This document shows, piece after piece, positions 51,995 through 61,138 of a stretch of DNA of 64,000 nucleotides. The stretch is from Glycomyces sp. TRM65418 (GTDB lineage Bacteria; Actinomycetota; Actinomycetes; Mycobacteriales; Micromonosporaceae): positions 186,001 through 250,000 of the forward strand of contig NZ_JAJFAX010000003.1 in assembly GCF_019710475.1 (NCBI RefSeq), written 5' to 3'. The notes under the pieces were generated by a model, which did not search any database, had not been told where the DNA came from, and saw nothing but the letters and a program-made list of their open reading frames with translations. A program made the translations under genes and the position numbers. Each line of letters opens with the position of its first letter. Position 1 is the stretch's first letter.

Positions 51995-53185
51995 TCAGCG
52001 GGGCGGGCGGTCGCGGAAGGCCTCGACGAATCTGAGGGCGGCGATGAAGCGCTGCTCGTGCCTGGCGGCGGCGTGGCGGGTCTGGAGGCGTTCGCACAGT
52101 TCGGCGAGGGCGGTGGCGAGGTCGTGCATGATCGGGCCCTGCTTCCCCGTCCCGGCCAGCGCCATGAGCATCGCGAGCCAGGCCGGGCCGTGGTCGCGGA
52201 AGTTCAAGTGCAGGTTCCGCTCGCCCTGCCGGTCGGCCGCGATGAGCAGATAGTGGACCTCGGTCGCGATGCGCCACGCGAGGTTCGGGTGCGTGGCGGC
52301 CAAGGCGTCGACGGCCGGTTCGGCGGCGTGCAACGCGACGGCGGCGAACCCGAGGTCGCAGCGGGCGCTCACCGTCGGCGGGGCGGCCCGCCCGGCCGGA
52401 TCGGGGCAGAGCCGCTCGATCAGGCCCGTGTCCAGGAACGCCCCCATGCGCGCGGCCGTCTCCAACGCGCCGCGCAGCGTCAGCGGCGCGGGCGCGGTCA
52501 CCGGTCCGGCCCCGGGGCAGTGCTTCGCGAGCAGGTCGCTCGCGCCGCGCGCCAGCCTGGTGCGCCCGGCGGCGGCATGGAGCGCGGCGGCCAGCCGCAG
52601 GCTGTCGCGCAGCAGCTCGACGGTGCCGTTCGGCGTCGCACCGGCGGGGACCGGCCCTGCGGCGATGAGCATCCGGGCGGCCTGGTCGGCCGCCCCGACG
52701 GCCAGATCCGGGTCCGCCGCCCGGTAGAAGACGCGCGCGGCCCGCGCGATCGCGTCGGCCAGCGTCAGGAAACCGGGACTCCCCGGATGGCCCGCGTCCA
52801 CGTCGTCGAGCAGGCTCAACGCCGCGTCCGCCTCGGTCGCGGCCGTCAGATACCGCCCGGCGCGCACGGCGGCCTCGGCCAGGTCCAGGCGCACGGCGGC
52901 CCGCTCCACCGACCCGACCTCCAGGCCCGTGGCGATCGCGACCCGCTCCCGCTGCGCCGCATACGCTTCGACCAGTTCGCCCACCGCCGTGTGCGACGCG
53001 GCGAGGTCGGCCAGCAGTTCGGCGAAATCGCTCCTGGTCGCCCGGTCCTCGGGGTGCACGGCCAGGCAGCCGCGGAACTCGCCCTCGGCATGGGCGTACA
53101 CCGCCAGGGCGCCTTGATGGTTGCCGGCGGCCGCGAGTTTCGCGGCGTCACGGTGGGTCCGCCGGGCATGACGCCGATTGGGCAT
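51995..53185 (-). CDS. Hypothetical helical-repeat (TPR-like) protein
   Basis: A 396-residue soluble protein composed of Ala- and Leu-rich amphipathic helices with TPR-like spacing (e.g. AAKLAAAGNHQGALAVYAHA at 14-33, LDLAEAAVRAGRYLTAATEA near 100). No enzyme motif, signal peptide or membrane helix. The N-terminus is strongly basic (PNRRHARRTHRD). Such proteins serve as scaffolds. It lies upstream of the siderophore genes on the same strand after a 112-bp gap, but nothing ties it functionally to them. Start ATG 53185. Confidence 0.75.
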   Translation of the reverse strand: MPNRRHARRTHRDAAKLAAAGNHQGALAVYAHAEGEFRGCLAVHPEDRATRSDFAELLADLAASHTAVGELVEAYAAQRERVAIATGLEVGSVERAAVRLDLAEAAVRAGRYLTAATEADAALSLLDDVDAGHPGSPGFLTLADAIARAARVFYRAADPDLAVGAADQAARMLIAAGPVPAGATPNGTVELLRDSLRLAAALHAAAGRTRLARGASDLLAKHCPGAGPVTAPAPLTLRGALETAARMGAFLDTGLIERLCPDPAGRAAPPTVSARCDLGFAAVALHAAEPAVDALAATHPNLAWRIATEVHYLLIAADRQGERNLHLNFRDHGPAWLAMLMALAGTGKQGPIMHDLATALAELCERLQTRHAAARHEQRFIAALRFVEAFRDRPPR

Positions 53186-53297
53186 TCGGACTCCTCAATG
53201 AGGGATCGAGGCGGTCGGGCGCGCCGTCTGCCGGGAACGGACGCGCCTGCGTCGGCCCTTCATCGTAGACGCAGGCGAACGCCCGCACCCCCGCCGA

Positions 53298-54428
53298 CTA
53301 GCCCAACACGACCAGTTCGGGCCCGGGATGCCCCAGGAACCGGTCATGGGAGATCTCCCAGCCGTACGCGCCGGCATTCGCGAACACCAGACGATCCCCG
53401 ACGGCGATCGACGGCACGCGCCCACCTCCGTTGAGCACATCCCTGGGCGTGCACAGCTCACCGCACACGCGCACGTCCACATCGGTCCACACCCGGTCCT
53501 CGCGCGGGCCGGGGACGACGCGGAACGGATGCGAATACCCCCACGCGGCCGGGAGCCGGAAGTGGTGGGTGCCGCCGCGGACGATCGCGAAGGCCCGGCC
53601 CTGCACGGTCTTGACGTCGACGACCTCGGCGACGTACCAGCCCGCGGCGGCCGCGAGGTAGCGGCCGGGCTCGAAGACCAGCTCGGCCCCGCCGGTGTCG
53701 AGCCCGCGCAGGCCCGCCGCCAGCGCGCCCACGTCGATCACGTCGCCGCGCGGGTCGGCGCCGAGGCCGCCGCCGACGTTGACGTACCGCAGCGGGAAGC
53801 GGCCCTCGGCCGCCCCGTGCGCCCAGGCGACCGAGTCGCGCACATGCGCGACGTAGGCTGCGGCGTCCAGGCAGTTCGAGACGGCGTGCAGGTGAAAGCC
53901 GACGACGTGCAGGCCCAAGGACAGGGCGAGGTCGGCCGCGTCGGCCGCCGCGGCCGCGTCGATGCCGAACGGGGTCGGCGCCCCGGTCATCTGGTGCGTG
54001 CCCGGCAGCGCCCGGCCCCGGTTGACCCGCAAGGCGACCGGACCGGCGAAACCGGCGGCGGCGAGACCGGCGAGCTCGCGCTCGCTCTCGGCGTGGACGA
54101 GGAGCGGCACATCGCTCGCCGCGGCGGCCGCGAGGTCACCGGGGGTCTTGGCGGGCCCGGAGAACGCCAGGCGCGCCGCGCCGGCGGCGGTCGCCGCGGC
54201 GAGTTCGCCGCCGGAGGCGCATTCGATCCCGTCGGCGCGGCGCGCGGCGGCGGCGAGGACCGCCGGGTTCGCGCAGGCCTTCATCGCGTACAGGATCGTG
54301 TGGCCCGCCAGCGCCTCCCGCAAGGACGCGAGGCGGTCGACGAGCGCGGACGGGTCGTAGATCCAGGCGCTCGAAGGCGACGGCAGGGCCCGCACCGCCG
54401 CCTCGATGCGTTCGTCGAAGCCGGTCAT
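53298..54428 (-). CDS. PLP-dependent decarboxylase of a siderophore pathway
   Basis: A 376-residue fold-III decarboxylase related to ornithine/diaminopimelate decarboxylases and to SbnH, AcsE and PvsE of NIS siderophore pathways. The PLP Lys is in LYAMKACANPAVL near 49, a glycine-rich phosphate loop in VNVGGGLGADP near 232, FEPGRYL near 269, and the Cys of VCGELCTPRD near 330 from the partner subunit. It overlaps the NIS synthetase gene by ATGA. In known pathways it decarboxylates an amino acid or a citryl-amino acid intermediate to make the diamine or amino alcohol building block. Confidence 0.87.
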   Translation of the reverse strand: MTGFDERIEAAVRALPSPSSAWIYDPSALVDRLASLREALAGHTILYAMKACANPAVLAAAARRADGIECASGGELAAATAAGAARLAFSGPAKTPGDLAAAAASDVPLLVHAESERELAGLAAAGFAGPVALRVNRGRALPGTHQMTGAPTPFGIDAAAAADAADLALSLGLHVVGFHLHAVSNCLDAAAYVAHVRDSVAWAHGAAEGRFPLRYVNVGGGLGADPRGDVIDVGALAAGLRGLDTGGAELVFEPGRYLAAAAGWYVAEVVDVKTVQGRAFAIVRGGTHHFRLPAAWGYSHPFRVVPGPREDRVWTDVDVRVCGELCTPRDVLNGGGRVPSIAVGDRLVFANAGAYGWEISHDRFLGHPGPELVVLG

Positions 54429-55972
54429 CGTCGGCCTTTCGCGAGCGGGTTGTCCACGAGGGTCGCGATCTCGCGGCCGGGGTGCAGACGCATGGTCAGC
54501 AGGGCCTTCGTCGGCACCCGCGGCGCGAGGTAGGCGTCGCGGTCGGCCGCGGGCAGCGGCAGGGCGGCGATGTGGTCGGCCAGGTCCGACCAGAACCCGG
54601 CCGCGTCGAGGCCGCAGTCGCGTTCGAGCGCCGCCGCCAGGGGCGCGAAGTGGTTCTGGAACAGCGTGTACGCCACTTTGGACCGGACCTGGTCCATGCT
54701 CGCGGCGTTCACCGGGCTGTCGGCGGGCAGCTCCAGGGGGAACGGCGCGCTCGGGGCGTGGATCCGGGCCCCGCCCAGGTCGCGGGTGACCGGGGTGATC
54801 GGCTGCGGGCCCCGGAAGCCCACGAGGCTGTTCTGCAGGTGCGTCTCCAGGCCGATGCCCAGGCGCGCCTTCTCGAGGATCGGCCCCGTCCACAGTCGCG
54901 CGTAATCGCGCATCCACCGCCCGGCGTCGCCGGACCAGTCGGCGTACTCGGCCGCCAGGCTCACCCCGGTCACCGGGGAGATCGCCGCCAGCGCGGTCGC
55001 CGGGACGCACACGAGCCCGGGGGCGAGGCTCTCGTGCAGCGGGGCGCGGGCGATCGCGGTCAGGTCGCGCGCGCCCGGCAGCCACGCTCCGGCGACGTCC
55101 GCGACCAGCGCGTGCCGGTGCTCCTCGCCGGTGGCCGGGTCCATGGAGCGGAGTTTCGCACTGAGCACCGGGGCGAGGAACGCGGTGTTGGGGGAGATGT
55201 CGCGGCGGGTGGAGGTGACGTGGATGCCCAGCGCCAGCTTGAGGAATCCGGGGGCGCCGTGCCCGGCGAGGGTGCGGATCGCGGCGGTCGGCCACGCGGG
55301 CACGGTCGCCTCCAGCACCGCCAGCCGCCCGGCGGCGAACAGGTCCGCGTACTTCGGGAGGATCCGGTGCTCGAGCTGCCAGGGGTGGACCGGCAGCACG
55401 GGGCCGGGCAGGTCGAGTCCGGCGAGCATCGGGTGCTCGCGCAGGTCCGTGCCGGAGCGTGCGAGGACGCCGCCGCGGTCGGCGACGAGACGCACCCGGA
55501 TCGGCCGGGCGGTCTCCAGGTCGTAGCGTGCGAGGTCGGCCGGTTCCCAGCCCAGGCGGGTGCGCGCGCACGGGTGCAGCTGGTGGCCTTCGGTGGCGAG
55601 GGTTTCGAGCAGGCGCGTGGTGGTGTGGGGGTCGCCGGTGCAGGCGGCGACGAGTTCGGCGAGGCTGCCGGCGCCGGCGCGGGCCGCCAGCGCGGCGAAG
55701 TGCCGGTTGCGGTTCGCCGCGCGAACCCGGGCGAGGGCCAGGCCTTCGCGCGCGGACCGCAATTCCGCGCGCAGGTGCTCGGGGACGGGCGCGCCGAGGA
55801 TCGCTTCGAGCGTCGCCACCGGGTCCTCGTCGGCGCCGCCGGGCAGGTCGAGCTGGTTGAACGCGCCGTCGCGGGCGCCTTCGGGCGCGGGGCGTTCGCG
55901 GCGGCCGTTGAGGTTCTCGCGCCAGGCGGCGGCGGTGATCTGCGCGGCGAGGTGGCGGTCGTGTCGGTTCAC
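54425..55972 (-). CDS. NIS siderophore synthetase (IucA/IucC family) 2
   Basis: A 515-residue ATP-dependent ligase that joins a carboxylate such as citrate to an amine or alcohol. The family motifs are visible: LPVHPWQLEHRILPKY near 194-209, KLALGIHVTSTRRDISPNTA near 243-262 (ATP and substrate binding), HESLAPGL near 318, and GLETHLQNSLV near 382. A FhuF-like C-terminal region with the RLHPGR segment closes the chain. Start GTG 55972 overlaps the stop of the other synthetase. Confidence 0.9.
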   Translation of the reverse strand: MNRHDRHLAAQITAAAWRENLNGRRERPAPEGARDGAFNQLDLPGGADEDPVATLEAILGAPVPEHLRAELRSAREGLALARVRAANRNRHFAALAARAGAGSLAELVAACTGDPHTTTRLLETLATEGHQLHPCARTRLGWEPADLARYDLETARPIRVRLVADRGGVLARSGTDLREHPMLAGLDLPGPVLPVHPWQLEHRILPKYADLFAAGRLAVLEATVPAWPTAAIRTLAGHGAPGFLKLALGIHVTSTRRDISPNTAFLAPVLSAKLRSMDPATGEEHRHALVADVAGAWLPGARDLTAIARAPLHESLAPGLVCVPATALAAISPVTGVSLAAEYADWSGDAGRWMRDYARLWTGPILEKARLGIGLETHLQNSLVGFRGPQPITPVTRDLGGARIHAPSAPFPLELPADSPVNAASMDQVRSKVAYTLFQNHFAPLAAALERDCGLDAAGFWSDLADHIAALPLPAADRDAYLAPRVPTKALLTMRLHPGREIATLVDNPLAKGRR

Positions 55973-57330
55973 GCCGCGGCCAGCGGGTTGTCGACTGCCG
56001 CCCAGAGGTCGTCGGTCGGGCGGTCGGCCAGGCGCATCGCGGTCGTGGCCTTGATCGGCCACGGATCCCGCAGCACCGCCGCGCCGAGCTCCGGTTCGAG
56101 GGCGAGGTCGCGGACGGCGTCGGCGACGGTGCGCCACCACCGGCCCGGGTCGGTCCCGGTCCAGGCCGCGAGGGCGTCGACGATCGCGGTGAGCGTGGTC
56201 GGGAAGAGCGCGGCGAGGAGCTTCGTCGACCGGGCCCGGGGGTCGGCTTCGGGGAGGTCGCCGATGAGCCCGGGCCACTCGTCGGGCGGGACGCGGACGC
56301 CGCCGAAGTCGCGGTAGACCAGCGCGGTGGGTCGGTCGCCGCTGCAGGAGACGAGCGTGTTCTGCCCGTGGGCCTCCAGCGCGACGCCGGTGGCCGCGAG
56401 CAGCCGCAGCGGCGCGAGCGCGACGGGGACGAACGCCGCCCACCACGCGTCGAGGTCGTCCCCGGCGAGGCGGGCGGCGACGGGTCGGCCGGTGGCCGGG
56501 TCGGGTTCGGCCAGCGCCGCGAGCGGCACGGCCCGCGGGTGGCCGCGCCGGTGCGGTGCGGGGCGGATGATCGCCGCCAAGTGCGGCTGCGGTTCCCCGT
56601 CCGGGCCTTCGGCGATCGCCGCCCGCTCGGGCAGCAGCGTGATGCCGTGCGCCGCCGCGGCCGCGTCGAGCCGCCGGGACAGGATCGGGCCGTTGTGGAC
56701 CGCGGCCTCGGAGACGTGGCGGACCGCCGAGGTCAACTGCAGGTCCACGGCGGTCTTGATCTGGAGGTCGCCCACCGAGACCGTGCGCAGGCTCATCAAC
56801 GGCGCGGCGCCCTCGCAGACGCGCTGCGGTCCGGTGAGCCCGTACCGCGCGGCCTGCCAGGGATGGACCGGCAGGCGCCCGGAACGGCCGCAGCAGGTCG
56901 GCCACTGCGGCGGCTCCCGCAGCGACGCGACCTCGTAGCACCCCAGGTCGAGCCGGGCCCCGTGCTCGGGCGCGTACGCGCGGATCTCCTCGTCGGTGAG
57001 CTCGCCGCGGCTGCGCGCCAGCGGATGCGTCGGGTGCCCCAGCAGCACCGCCTGCTCGAACCACACGCTCGGATCCGGATGCGCCGCCGCAGCCGCCGCC
57101 CACAGATCCGCCGGGTGCGGCCGCGCCGCCTCCAACGCCAGCGCGGTCCCGCGCACCGCCGCAGCGATCTCCTCAGCGAACCGCGCGGCGTGCGGCGACC
57201 CCGCGGCCACGTTGGCGGCCACCTCGACCGCGGTGCGCCCGGTCGCCTCGCCCGGCAGCGGCTCGATCGCGGCGGCGGCGCGCAGACGTGCGGCGACGAT
57301 CGCGTCGGCGCGGGCGGTGGCGGCGTTCAT
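55969..57330 (-). CDS. NIS siderophore synthetase (IucA/IucC family) 1
   Basis: A 453-residue ATP-dependent synthetase, shorter than most of the family (550-620). LPVHPWQAARYGLTGPQ near 153, KTAVDLQLTSAVRHVSEAAV near 195 (with LTS in place of HVTS), NGPILSRRLD near 216 and ALEAHGQNTLVS near 319 are the expected motifs. It begins the decarboxylase operon, and each junction is a 4-bp overlap. Start ATG 57330 with a TACAGT hexamer 7 nt upstream (leaderless). No iron-box (DtxR-type) palindrome was seen by eye at the promoter, which is unusual for siderophore genes. Confidence 0.88.
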   Translation of the reverse strand: MNAATARADAIVAARLRAAAAIEPLPGEATGRTAVEVAANVAAGSPHAARFAEEIAAAVRGTALALEAARPHPADLWAAAAAAHPDPSVWFEQAVLLGHPTHPLARSRGELTDEEIRAYAPEHGARLDLGCYEVASLREPPQWPTCCGRSGRLPVHPWQAARYGLTGPQRVCEGAAPLMSLRTVSVGDLQIKTAVDLQLTSAVRHVSEAAVHNGPILSRRLDAAAAAHGITLLPERAAIAEGPDGEPQPHLAAIIRPAPHRRGHPRAVPLAALAEPDPATGRPVAARLAGDDLDAWWAAFVPVALAPLRLLAATGVALEAHGQNTLVSCSGDRPTALVYRDFGGVRVPPDEWPGLIGDLPEADPRARSTKLLAALFPTTLTAIVDALAAWTGTDPGRWWRTVADAVRDLALEPELGAAVLRDPWPIKATTAMRLADRPTDDLWAAVDNPLAAA

Positions 57331-57337
57331 GGCCTGC

Positions 57338-57343
57338 ACTGTA
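57338..57343 (-). promoter_or_regulatory. -10 of the siderophore operon
   Basis: On the minus strand TACAGT lies exactly 7 nt before the ATG at 57330, the leaderless spacing seen at several genes in this window. Confidence 0.5.
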
Positions 57344-57415
57344 CTGGCGGCTCACGCCGCTGTGGAGGGTGCCGTTGCTCACCGAACGCACGCTCACGCC
57401 GCGGCACGGGCGCTC

Positions 57416-58678
57416 TCAGGCCCGGACCACCGGGGCCCGGTCGCCGGAGGGCTGGGGCGGCACCGTCGCCAGGCGCATCCGCAGCGCCTGGAGCACCGGC
57501 AGGTCGTAGACCGCGCCGCCCGCGGCCAGCCACAGGCCGATGTCGGCGGCGGCCTGGCTCACGGCCACGTCGTGCACCGCGGCGGTCTCGCCCGCGCGGG
57601 CGGTCTCGGGCAGGGTCGGCCACAGCACCCAGCCCTGCACGGTCGCGTCCGGCAGCGCCTCGTCGAGGGCCCTGACCGCCTCGGGCAGGTTCACCGAGTC
57701 CACGTCGGCGTTGTCGCGCCCGACCGGCGCGCACAGCAGCGCGATCCGGTCGCCGCAGACGATCGCGTGCGGCACGCGCGTGTCCGGCTCGGCCGGGAGC
57801 GCCACGAACAGCCGGGCCGCGGGCAGGTTCGACAGGACCTCCCGCAGGAGCTTCCCGGTGGCCCGGTCGGCCTTCGGGCGCGTCCCGGCGGGCCCGAACG
57901 CGTTGAACTGCCGCAGCGCCCCGCCCACGGAGCGGCGCAGCGCCAGCGTGTACCGCAGCCGCTTGACCGTCCACGCCAGGGCCGCGCCGGTGAGCACGTA
58001 CACCCCCAGCGCCCAGCCCCACGGCGTGCTGAGCCCGGCGAGCCACACCACGGCGGCGGCGACCAGGAACGCCAGGACCAGCCGCCCGGTGGGCGCGTTC
58101 GGGGAGGTCTCGGGGCGCCGGCGGAAGGCCCGGCTGGTCTGGACGAACACGATCATGGCGATCGCGAGCGTGACCGGGATGGCCAGGGCCAGGAACAGCC
58201 AGCTGTCGGAGGCCAGCGCCTGCCCGAGGTAGCCCAGGCCGCAGAAGACCCAGACGGCGGCCAGGATCGCGCTGGCGGCGCCGGCGATCCAGCTGGAGGG
58301 CCGGTAGACGGGCCTGGCGAGGCGCAGTCGGGCGTGCCAGGGGACGGCGACGAGGGCGCCTTCGGCGGGGAAGCCCTGGGCGGCGGGCGGCGGCGTGGGG
58401 GCGACGTTCCAGCCGCGGACTTTGCGGTGGGCGGGTTTGGCGGCGGCCTTGCCGTAGCGGCGGGCGGCGCGGCGCCCGAAGCGCAGCAGATCGTATTCGC
58501 GGCGCCGCCCGGGGTGGGAGAGGGTCTCCCAGGCGCCTTGGACGAGGTGGAACTCGGCCTCGTCGCCGCCCTTGTCGGGATGGGTCTCGCGCAGCCGGCG
58601 GCGGTAGGCGGCTTGGATCTCGGCTTTCGGGGCCTGCGGGCTCACCCCGAGGACGCGGTAGTGGTCTGGTTCGTTCAC
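57416..58678 (-). CDS. Membrane protein with N-terminal DnaJ domain
   Basis: A 420-residue protein. Residues 4-65 are a J domain: DHYRVLGVSPQAPKAEIQAA, then RETHPDKGG (the HPD motif needed to stimulate Hsp70 ATPase), then a helix III region. About five hydrophobic helices follow between 130 and 240, and a soluble cytoplasmic domain of unknown kind from 250 to 400. It is expected to recruit an Hsp70 to the membrane. Start GTG 58678 follows GGGAG; upstream starts give low-complexity sequence. A GrpE-like membrane protein lies 5 kb away. Confidence 0.82.
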   Translation of the reverse strand: MNEPDHYRVLGVSPQAPKAEIQAAYRRRLRETHPDKGGDEAEFHLVQGAWETLSHPGRRREYDLLRFGRRAARRYGKAAAKPAHRKVRGWNVAPTPPPAAQGFPAEGALVAVPWHARLRLARPVYRPSSWIAGAASAILAAVWVFCGLGYLGQALASDSWLFLALAIPVTLAIAMIVFVQTSRAFRRRPETSPNAPTGRLVLAFLVAAAVVWLAGLSTPWGWALGVYVLTGAALAWTVKRLRYTLALRRSVGGALRQFNAFGPAGTRPKADRATGKLLREVLSNLPAARLFVALPAEPDTRVPHAIVCGDRIALLCAPVGRDNADVDSVNLPEAVRALDEALPDATVQGWVLWPTLPETARAGETAAVHDVAVSQAAADIGLWLAAGGAVYDLPVLQALRMRLATVPPQPSGDRAPVVRA

Positions 58679-58843
58679 CACGCGGCTCCCGGTCGGTCGT
58701 GCGGGGACGGGCCGGCGCTCGGCGAGGGGGATCGGGCGCAGGGCCGACGGTAATGCAGCCAATCTACCGCCGCTTCGCCGGTTCGGGTGTCGCCAGGTCC
58801 GACATTTTCGCTTCGGGGTGATTCGCCCGGCCGCTGCTCGGGG

Positions 58844-60349
58844 TCATTCGACGGCGACGGTGACACTGTGGAGGCCGGTGGCGCCGTCGGGGGCGACACC
58901 CTGCACTTCGCTGGTCTGCACGTTCCCGTCGCCGTCGGTGGCGCGGACGGTGAGTCGGTGTTCGCCTGGCGCGGCGTCCCATTCGAAGCGCCATTGCCGC
59001 CATGTGTCGGTGGTGGCGACATCGGACAGTGCGCACAACTGCCATTCGCGATTGTCTATTTGTAGTTCGACGGCGGCGATGCCGCGGTGCTGGGCCCAGG
59101 CGACGCCGGCGACGACGACGGTTCCGGCGGTGGATCGCGAACGGGGCGTGTCGATCCGGGAGGCGGTCTTGACGGGCCGCGGGGTGGACCAGCCGCGGGT
59201 GATCCAGTAGGCGTCGTAGGCGTCGAAGGTGGTCAGTTCGAGTTCGGTGAGCCATTTGGTGGCCGAGACGTACCCGTAGAGGCCGGGGACGACCAGGCGG
59301 GCGGGCCAGCCGTGGTCGACCGGGAGGGGGCGGCCGTTCATGCCGAGGGCGATCATGGCGTCGCGGCCGTCGAAGACGAGGTCGGCGGGGGACCCGGCGG
59401 TCCAGCCGTCGTCGGATCGGGAGACGAGCTGGTCGGCGGCGGGGTCGGGGCCGGCTTCGGCGAGGAGGTCGGCGAGGGAGACGCCGAGCCAGCGGGCGTT
59501 GCCGACGAGGTCGCCGCCGACCCGGTTGGAGACGCAGCACAGGGTGATGTCGCGTTCGATGAGTTCGCGGCCCAGCAGGTCGTCGAAGGTGAAGGTCAGT
59601 TCGCGGTCGACCATGCCGTGGACGCGCAGGCGCCAGGCGTCCACGTCGATGCGGGGGACGGTGATGGCGGTGTCGATGCGGTAGAAGTCGCGGTTGGGCG
59701 TCCGGTAGGGCGCGAGGCCCTGGACGTCGAAGTCGGCGACCGGTCCCGGTTCGACGGCGGGGACGTCGGGGGCGGGCAGGTCGAGGGATTCGCGGTCGGC
59801 CTCGATCGCGGCCGGGCCCACGCGCGCGGCCCACCACGAGGCGCCGACGGCGGCGGCCGCGACGGCGGCGGCGCCCCAGAGGAAGCCGCGCCGCCCGGTG
59901 ACGGTGGCGGCGCGGCCCCGGCGGTCCCACCAGACCAGCCCCAGTGCCGCGAGGGCGGCGGCGAGGATCGAGGGGACGGCGGCGGCCGCGCCGAGGCCGG
60001 GCCGGGTGACCGCGGCGGCGGTCCCGATGGCGGCGCAGGCCGCGAACACGCCGACGCCCCGACCGGGGTGCCGGCGCCAGGCGAGGCCGGCGAGCGCGCC
60101 GACCGCGGCCAGCCCGATGGCGAGGCCGGCGACCAGGAGCGGTTTGTCGGCGGTGCCGAACGTGTCGATGGCCCAGCGGGTGAACCCGGCGGGAGAGCGG
60201 GCGACGACGAGGTCGCTCAGGGCCGAGAGGGGCGCGGACCGCGGTTCGGTCGCGGCCGCGGCGAGGTGGCCCAGTGCCAGGCCGGCGAGGGCCGCGACGG
60301 TGCCGGCGGCAGCCCAGGCGCGCGGGCTCGCGGGGTGCGCAGTGTTCAC
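58844..60349 (-). CDS. Membrane-anchored molybdopterin oxidoreductase (sulfite-oxidase family)
   Basis: A 501-residue protein with five N-terminal membrane helices (about residues 10-175) followed by a sulfite-oxidase-type molybdopterin domain (about 205-390) and an Ig-like dimerisation domain at the C-terminus. The Mo-ligating Cys lies in DITLCCVSNRVGGDLVGNA near 280. Basic residues WITRGWSTPRPVK near 380 would bind the oxyanion. Soluble family members reduce or oxidise sulfite, TMAO or methionine sulfoxide. The extra N-terminal helices place this enzyme on the outer face of the membrane, with quinol or cytochrome as likely partner. No heme domain. Start ATG 60349. Confidence 0.9.
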   Translation of the reverse strand: MNTAHPASPRAWAAAGTVAALAGLALGHLAAAATEPRSAPLSALSDLVVARSPAGFTRWAIDTFGTADKPLLVAGLAIGLAAVGALAGLAWRRHPGRGVGVFAACAAIGTAAAVTRPGLGAAAAVPSILAAALAALGLVWWDRRGRAATVTGRRGFLWGAAAVAAAAVGASWWAARVGPAAIEADRESLDLPAPDVPAVEPGPVADFDVQGLAPYRTPNRDFYRIDTAITVPRIDVDAWRLRVHGMVDRELTFTFDDLLGRELIERDITLCCVSNRVGGDLVGNARWLGVSLADLLAEAGPDPAADQLVSRSDDGWTAGSPADLVFDGRDAMIALGMNGRPLPVDHGWPARLVVPGLYGYVSATKWLTELELTTFDAYDAYWITRGWSTPRPVKTASRIDTPRSRSTAGTVVVAGVAWAQHRGIAAVELQIDNREWQLCALSDVATTDTWRQWRFEWDAAPGEHRLTVRATDGDGNVQTSEVQGVAPDGATGLHSVTVAVE

Positions 60350-60551
60350 CCCTCCATGATCGCGCGCACGAGGCCGCGCGCCGCGGATCGGTGCTTACGT
60401 TCTGCTGAACAAGCGGCCGCGGCGACCTCGGGAAGGGGTCTCGTCGCGCCGCCGCCTCCGGCGAACGGCCCCGTGCACTCGAAGCCCGCGGTGTTCCCGG
60501 TCGCCGGCCGCCGCCGGAGCGCCGAACGAGCCCGCGCCGCGATCACCGCGA

Positions 60552-60590
60552 AGCGAACGGCCCCGCGCCGATGTCGCGGGGCCGTTCGCT
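60552..60590. terminator. Hairpin downstream of the acidic-protein gene
   Basis: A perfect 16-bp stem (60552-60567 with 60575-60590), 7-nt loop. It lies 45 bp past the stop of the dynamin unit on the minus strand and upstream of the molybdopterin enzyme gene. No T-run. Confidence 0.7.
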
Positions 60591-60634
60591 GTCTGGCTGC
60601 GGTCGGCGGCTGCCGGGCCCACCGACGCCGCGGT

Positions 60635-61138
60635 CTAGCCCTGCCAGAACCGCGACAGGGCCTGCGCGGCGGGGTCGTCGATGTCGGCGAGGGCGTACTC
60701 GGAGGCCTCGACGGAGTTCACCCACGGCTCGGCCTCGGCGTGGCCCAGCACGTCGAGGTCCACCCACGGGTAGCCGTCGACCGGCTCGGGCACGTCCAGG
60801 TCCAGTTCGGGCGGGAACCCGGGCGGGTTGTCGGCCTCGTCGAGGACGAGGTCCTCGTAGGTCGCGGCGTACGCCGTCTCGTCCCCGCCCGGCTCGGTTT
60901 CGGCCTCGTCCTCGAAACCGTCGGCGTCGTCGTATTCGGCGTCGACGGTGAAGTCCTCGTCGAGCTCGCCGCCCTCGAAGCCGTCGACCTCGCCGTCGGC
61001 GAACGCGAACGAGTCGAGGTCGTCGCCGTCCTCCTCGTCGTCGAAGTCGTCCAGGTCCGGGGCCTCGGGGTCGTCGTCGAGGTCGTCGGCGTCGAAGTCG
61101 GCGTTCGATTCGGGATCGAACGGTTCGAACTCATCCAT
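60635..61138 (-). CDS. Extremely acidic small protein coupled to the dynamin gene
   Basis: A 167-residue protein with no recognised family. Asp and Glu make up a very large part; there is no lysine, one arginine and one histidine. Aromatics are regularly spaced (FEPFD, DFDAD, DDFDD, DSFAF, DGFEG, EYDD), which suggests a disordered, polyanionic, SH3- or BAR-like ligand or a mimic of lipid head groups or nucleic acid. The last 60 residues are less acidic (PPGFPPELDLDVPEPVDG and on). It overlaps the dynamin gene by ATGA, so it is almost certainly made with it. No signal peptide. Confidence 0.75.
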   Translation of the reverse strand: MDEFEPFDPESNADFDADDLDDDPEAPDLDDFDDEEDGDDLDSFAFADGEVDGFEGGELDEDFTVDAEYDDADGFEDEAETEPGGDETAYAATYEDLVLDEADNPPGFPPELDLDVPEPVDGYPWVDLDVLGHAEAEPWVNSVEASEYALADIDDPAAQALSRFWQG

